From Anticarsia gemmatalis (taxonomy: Eukaryota > Arthropoda > Insecta > Lepidoptera > Erebidae): a stretch of DNA of 64,000 nt. The stretch is taken from assembly GCF_050436995.1 (NCBI RefSeq), contig NC_134767.1:2914001-2978000 (forward strand), in the 5' to 3' direction. Within the stretch, counting starts at the first letter, position 1. Every line of letters starts with the position of its first letter. Below, piece after piece: positions 59,450 to 64,000 of the stretch. A program made the translations under genes and the position numbers. The notes beneath the pieces were generated by a model. That model was not told the origin of the DNA, searched no databases, and saw only the letters and a program-made list of their open reading frames with translations.

Positions 59450-62400
59450 ATGTTTGTACTTATATTTATATTTGCATTTGCAACGCAGAGTGAAGCGGCT
59501 AGGATATTAGCGTTAATACCGACTCCTTCCATCAGCCACCAAGTTGTGTTTCGATCTTATACTCAAGAACTAGCCAAGCGGGGACATGAAGTCGTCGTCA
59601 TCACAACAGACACCGCGTTTCCTGAAGGAAAGACGCCTCCAAATTTTACAGAAATCGTAGATCACGATATGTCTTACAAAATATGGCAAGAAACGTTTTA
59701 TAGAGAAACGTCTCAAGGAGAGGGTGATTTATTAGCTCAAATGAGAGCAGCATTTATGGGAATAATTGAAATTGTTGAAATGCAATTAAATATGCCAAAA
59801 GTGCAAAAGATAATAAAAGAAAAGTTTGATTTACTGCTATTAGAAGCTTGGGTAAGACCTGCCTTAGTCCTGTCACATGTGCACAAAGTACCGGTGATTC
59901 AAATTGGATCCTTTGGATTTATCAACGACAATGTACACACCGTGGGAGCGGCTGGACATCCGATTCTCTACCCAAATACTTTGAGCAAAAGAGTGTACAA
60001 CTTAACAAAATGGGAAAAAATGGAATTGGTGTGGGAGTTGTACAGATTAAAAAATCTTTTCGATTTGATCTCAGCTGAAGAGAATGCGATGGCTAAGAGG
60101 ATGTTTGGTCCAGATATACCAAGTATAGATGAACTGAGGAATAATGTTGATATGATGTTTTTGAATATTCATCCAATTTGGGAGGGTAATAGACCGGTGC
60201 CGCCGAGTTTGGTGTATATGTGGGGAGTTCATGAAAGACCGATGAAGGAATTACCACAGGTATGTTGTTTTTTGTTTTTACGTGTTCGTTTAACTAGACG
60301 TAAATGTTGGACTTAATTTGAAATTTAAAAGCCAAAAACAACGTTTTCATAATCCATTCACACTTCGTGAAGCAATCGACGAAAATGTCAAAAAAATTCA
60401 ATCAAATTAATCCTTTTTGAAGTCGGTAAAAAAGTAGGTCCCCATAAGTTTATTCAAAACATAGAAGTTATTTTATTTTTTTATCAATAATTTCTTTACG
60501 CTATTGAACGAAACCTTGTGAAATTTGAGTCTCATTTGGCTGAAACATTTACATTATATTTTTTCAGGAGCTGAAAAACTACCTGGACTCTTCAAAAAAC
60601 GGAGTGATCTACATGAGCTTGGGAACAAACGTCGTACCTTCGTTACTACCTCCAGAAAGGGTGCAAATGTTAATAAGAGTATTTTCTAAAATGCCTTACG
60701 ATGTATTACTGAAGTGGGACAAAGATGAGTTGCCTGGAAAGACTGACAACATCAGGATATTTAAATGGCTGCCACAGTCTGATTTGCTTAGTAAGTAATA
60801 TTTTTTCCTTGTTTTAAGGAAACTTTTTGAAATGTTTTGATAGTGGTGGCTAACATCGAACTTGGGATGGACAAGATTTTCTTAGTCAATCTTTTTTTAA
60901 CCGGTGGCTGTCCCATTTCTGGGTAGGGGTCTGATTCCGAATTGAGGTTGAGGTACGGCTTTGAATCCATCGCGCTAGCCAAGTGTGGCTTAGGGACTTT
61001 GTATCATCATATCAAGTAATATTTTAAACATCTTTTAAGAATGCAAGTTTTCATATCGATGTTTTTCTTCACCGTTAGAACCAGTGATCATTACTTCTAA
61101 TGCACACATATAACTTCAAAATGTATTTGGTGTATAGCCTCTTGTTCAGACCGTCGGCCGCCCAGGACGCGCATGTTTGGACCTTTCTTTTCAAAAACAA
61201 GAATATGTTTATTAATTATGATAAAATGTTGGTTATTTTACTCGCTAAATGCTGGCTTGTTTTAAATATTATTACAAGTAAAGTTATGTTTACAAACAAT
61301 CCTACGCACAATGTCCATTTTACATACTTTTATTTTTCTTCAAAATTACCTAACAATGTTAAGTGAAACGTAAAATACAACTATTAGACTTTCGATAAAT
61401 AAAAGGATTTAGATAATATTTAAAGTAAATATTCGCTCAAATTGGGCCTACGTTGTTACTAAAATAATATAAACTAAGCCGTTTAGTCTAAGTTATTATT
61501 GCTTAGTGACTAGGCAGTTTTGAGTTGAACTTGAAAATTCGCAATAATAACGTTTTAGCTTATCTTTTTAATATAAAATTGGTATTGACATTTTTATTAG
61601 TGTAATAATGTTAAGTTTTGATTGTTAGAAATTACTGGCTGTTAACTTTGCTTATTTAAGAAAAAGTAATAAGGTTCGTGGATTAGAAAAAAATAACGGT
61701 AAACATTTCTTTGATACGATGTTATGGTATTCTAAGTTCAAATACCATTTTATATAAAAAGACTAGCTTCCGCCCGCGATTTCCTCCGCGTGAACAGTTT
61801 TGCAGTGGTAAAATGTGTACTACTGCTGGGCAAGGTTCTCTCCCCAATTTGAACCTTGAATTCACTAAGCTGGCCAAGTGTAAGACTAGTCGGACATCAA
61901 ATGATATAATGCTAGAAGTTTCGAATATAAGTGAAATAATGTATGTACGTGCAATTAAAATACAATTTAGTATAAAAAAGACCATTATGATAGACCTATG
62001 TTTTGTGCTATTGTCATTAAACAAGGCATGTAATTTTAAGCTAATGATGATACATTAAAACTCAATATGACAATATCGTTATAAGTATGTATTTACAAGT
62101 ATATAAGTAAGCATATTATAGAGGACGTTTGTCATGGAATGTATCTGGAATGAGGCCTTCAGTAGCTCAATTCACTACGCCTATTGACCATCGACAACCA
62201 ACTATCAATAAATTTTGTATGAAAATCTGATAAGCGTCTCTAGCGGACGCCGTCAAACTCTCAATACTACATATAATGTACAGAATCGCGCTACAAATTC
62301 AAATTCTTTGCTGTTAACAAAACATATTTCTTTTCCACAGGGCATCCGAAAATCAAAGTGTTCATAACACAAGGAGGTCTACAATCAACAGATGAAGCTA

Positions 62401-63499
62401 TAACAGCTGGAGTACCACTCATTGGTATACCGATGTTAGGAGATCAATGGTACAATGTGGAGAAATACGTGTACCATGGAATAGGAGTTCAACTTGATAT
62501 AAAGACGTTAAGAGAAGAAGAATTTAGGAATGCTATTGAAACTGTGATAAGAGACGACAGGTAAAGGGAACTTTATTACTTTGATTGAGAGTTCTGAAAC
62601 AATTCTCGTAGGCCAGAGTAATATTAAGTCAGTAGTTATCAATTTAAAAAAAATGCAATCAACCATCCTTATTTATCACAACAGAATAAAATACAATCAT
62701 AATGTTCGTAATAAATAGTAGTGACTTAAAAGACCTTAATAATAAAAAAAATGATAATGACGCACAGGAGTATCTTTATTTCTTTAAAGTGATTGTACAA
62801 CTTTTATTTTTAGTATCAAGAACCAAAATTTTAACGTAGCAAACAAAAATGCGGAAAAGGATAGTACAACTAACTTTAACTAACTAAAAGACAACTGACT
62901 AACAGTCGCAGGCATTGCCTAATTAAATAATGTATATGCCATTTAATAGAAACTAGCTGACCCGCGCAACGTAAGAGAGAATCGGTAATAATTTCCCCCT
63001 TTTTGTTACATTCTTTACTTGTACTATGCTCCTTTTGGTCCTAGCGTGATGATCATTAACCTATAGCCTTCCTCGATAAATGAACTATCGAACACTGAAA
63101 GAATTTTTCAAATCAGACCAATAGTTCCTGACATTAGCGCGTTCAAACATACAAACTCTTCAGCTTTATAATATTAGTACAGATGTACTTACTGGTAAAC
63201 GTAATGTAATTTTCAGTTACCGTCGCAATATACTTCGCCTCGGTGAGCTAATGCGTGACGAGCCGATGAAGCCATTAGACCGTGCAGTGTGGTGGACAGA
63301 GTACGTACTACGTCACGGTGGAGCCAAACACCTGAGATCACCTGCAGCCAACATCTCCTGGACTGATTATCTCGAACTTGAAATAGTTCTGACAATGCTT
63401 TTAGTATTTTTGGTTATATTATTAGGAATTATTATAATAGTATATTATGCCTATTATTTTATTTGTAATAGTAAAAGTAAAAAGACTAAACAGTCTTGA
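59450..63499 (+). CDS. UDP-glycosyltransferase, insect UGT33/UGT40-like (4 exons, 511 aa)
   Basis: Family-1 UDP-glycosyltransferase. It transfers sugar, in insects usually glucose from UDP-glucose, to small lipophilic compounds such as plant toxins or pigments in the ER lumen. Exons are 59450-60259, 60568-60790, 62341-62560 and 63217-63499, phases 0, 1, 2, all GT-AG. A signal peptide occupies about residues 1-16. The catalytic His is in SISH (H30). The donor-binding signature runs from W337 (WLPQSDLL) through FITQGG (352-357) to GDQ (378-380), with Asp379-Gln380 as the expected sugar contacts. WWTEYVLRHGGA (443-454) is the conserved region before the membrane anchor (about 474-500). The tail ends KTKQS, a KXKXX ER-retrieval signal. 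The ATG at 59450 is used because the upstream frame has only a GTG start and the signal peptide begins here. The split codon after exon 2 gives Arg345 (LLRHPK), where Gly or Ala is common. Length is normal for the family. No neighbouring UGT is visible. Confidence 0.92.
60906..61157 (-). mobile_element. Decayed SINE in UGT intron 2
   Basis: GTCCCATTTCTGGGTAGGGG, GCGCTAGCCAAGTGTGG, TGTTTTTCTTCACCGTTAG and CACACATATAACTTCAAAA follow the order of the SINE at 13489-13790. The tRNA head is lost. Confidence 0.55.
61818..61885 (-). mobile_element. SINE fragment in UGT intron 2
   Basis: ACTACTGCTGGGCAAGGTTC, CCTTGAATTCACTAAGCTGG and CCAAGTGTAAG are the tail half of the same SINE family. A CTAGCTTCCGCCCGCGAT fragment of a Helitron-type end lies just before it (about 61765). 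Confidence 0.5.
62162..62294 (-). mobile_element. GTAGCGC-ended MITE in UGT intron 2
   Basis: GTAGCTCAATTCACTACGC start and CAGAATCGCGCTAC end, with CAATAAATTTTGTATGAAAA and GCGTCTCTAGCGGACGCCGT inside. Shortened middle. It ends 46 bp before exon 3. Confidence 0.6.
62953..63183 (-). mobile_element. Short Helitron in UGT intron 3, reverse
   Basis: CTAGCTGACCCGCGCAACGT at the left (hairpin region deleted) and AAACTCTTCAGCTTTATAAT then ATTAGTACAGA at the right. It ends 33 bp before exon 4. Confidence 0.7.
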
Positions 63500-64000
63500 T
63501 ACTTTATTGATATTTTTTACCAAGTTGATATTATTGATATTGTAAAGGTACAATTTTTTTACAGATTGCTTGTATTGCCGCAGGATTTTCAAATGTTTTA
63601 AAGAAACATCCATTTTTTGTAAATAGATTGATTTTATCTCATTGTTTAAAATTATTATTAGCTAAAATTTAGTTCTTATCTGGATCTAAAAATTATAATC
63701 TTTTGATTTAATGCTAATTTATTTAATTAAACTTAATCGTTTCATTAAATTAAACGATACCATATTAAACCGAAATTTTCTTTCTTTTTGTTTTAAAGGC
63801 GGACTCTAGATATATTTAATATTATTTAATCAGCCCTCGATTGTCCAATAAATCTCTTCTATTAAAACGAATTCTACAGACAAATAAATCATAAAACCTT
63901 TGACATGGAATCCATAAATTGACCGCAGAAAATATTGTTTTAACTTTCAGAGGGGCATAAAATAGTACTAACATTTTGACCTCAGAACACGAGTTGACTG
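63500..64000. other. 3' flank of the UGT gene
   Basis: AT-rich, no further gene. AATAAA at 63847-63852 is a possible polyadenylation signal about 350 bp after the stop. Confidence 0.4.

Noticed and set aside
60788..61366. Short frames in UGT intron 2
   Set aside because: They fall in a decayed SINE and flanking intron sequence.

Overview
The window is nuclear DNA of a moth or butterfly. The evidence is AT-rich DNA, GT-AG spliced genes, a tandem set of divergent insect gustatory receptors, an insect UDP-glycosyltransferase of the type expanded in Lepidoptera, and a dense litter of lepidopteran repeats (short Helitrons ending in CTAG, tRNA-derived and 5S-rRNA-derived SINEs, MITEs). I see no bacterial or viral gene cassette.

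Layout. 1-17.2 kb: no convincing gene, only Helitrons, SINEs and single-copy AT-rich DNA, plus one CpG-rich block near 2.5-2.7 kb. 17.27-33.85 kb: five complete gustatory receptor-like genes in tandem on the + strand, called GR-A to GR-E here. All have four exons with the same boundaries and intron phases (0, 0, 1) and encode 348-352 residues. Intron 3 of GR-E is swollen to 3.3 kb by a MITE, an antisense 5'-truncated LINE with an open reverse-transcriptase frame, and a short retroposon with 17-bp target-site duplications. 33.9-59.4 kb: about 25 kb without a supportable gene. It holds a TA-flanked mariner-like MITE, repeated copies of one GTAGCGC-ended MITE family, and a 3.2-kb Helitron-like element whose 5' terminus contains about 2.9 kb of a heptanucleotide tandem array. 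59.45-63.5 kb: a complete four-exon UDP-glycosyltransferase gene with signal peptide, donor-binding signature, C-terminal membrane anchor and KXKXX tail.

How the genes relate. The receptors would detect plant compounds at the sensory neuron surface. The UGT would conjugate small lipophilic molecules in the ER lumen. Both belong to families that expand in plant-feeding Lepidoptera, but nothing in the sequence shows co-regulation of the two. Within the receptor array, GR-A, GR-C and GR-E share an ATCACNGATAR motif 103-129 bp before the start codon, GR-D has a variant and GR-B only a weak relative. This is a candidate shared regulatory element.

Splice junctions were chosen by GT-AG consensus, phase, and agreement among the five paralogues. 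Repeat boundaries are approximate unless a terminal motif is named.
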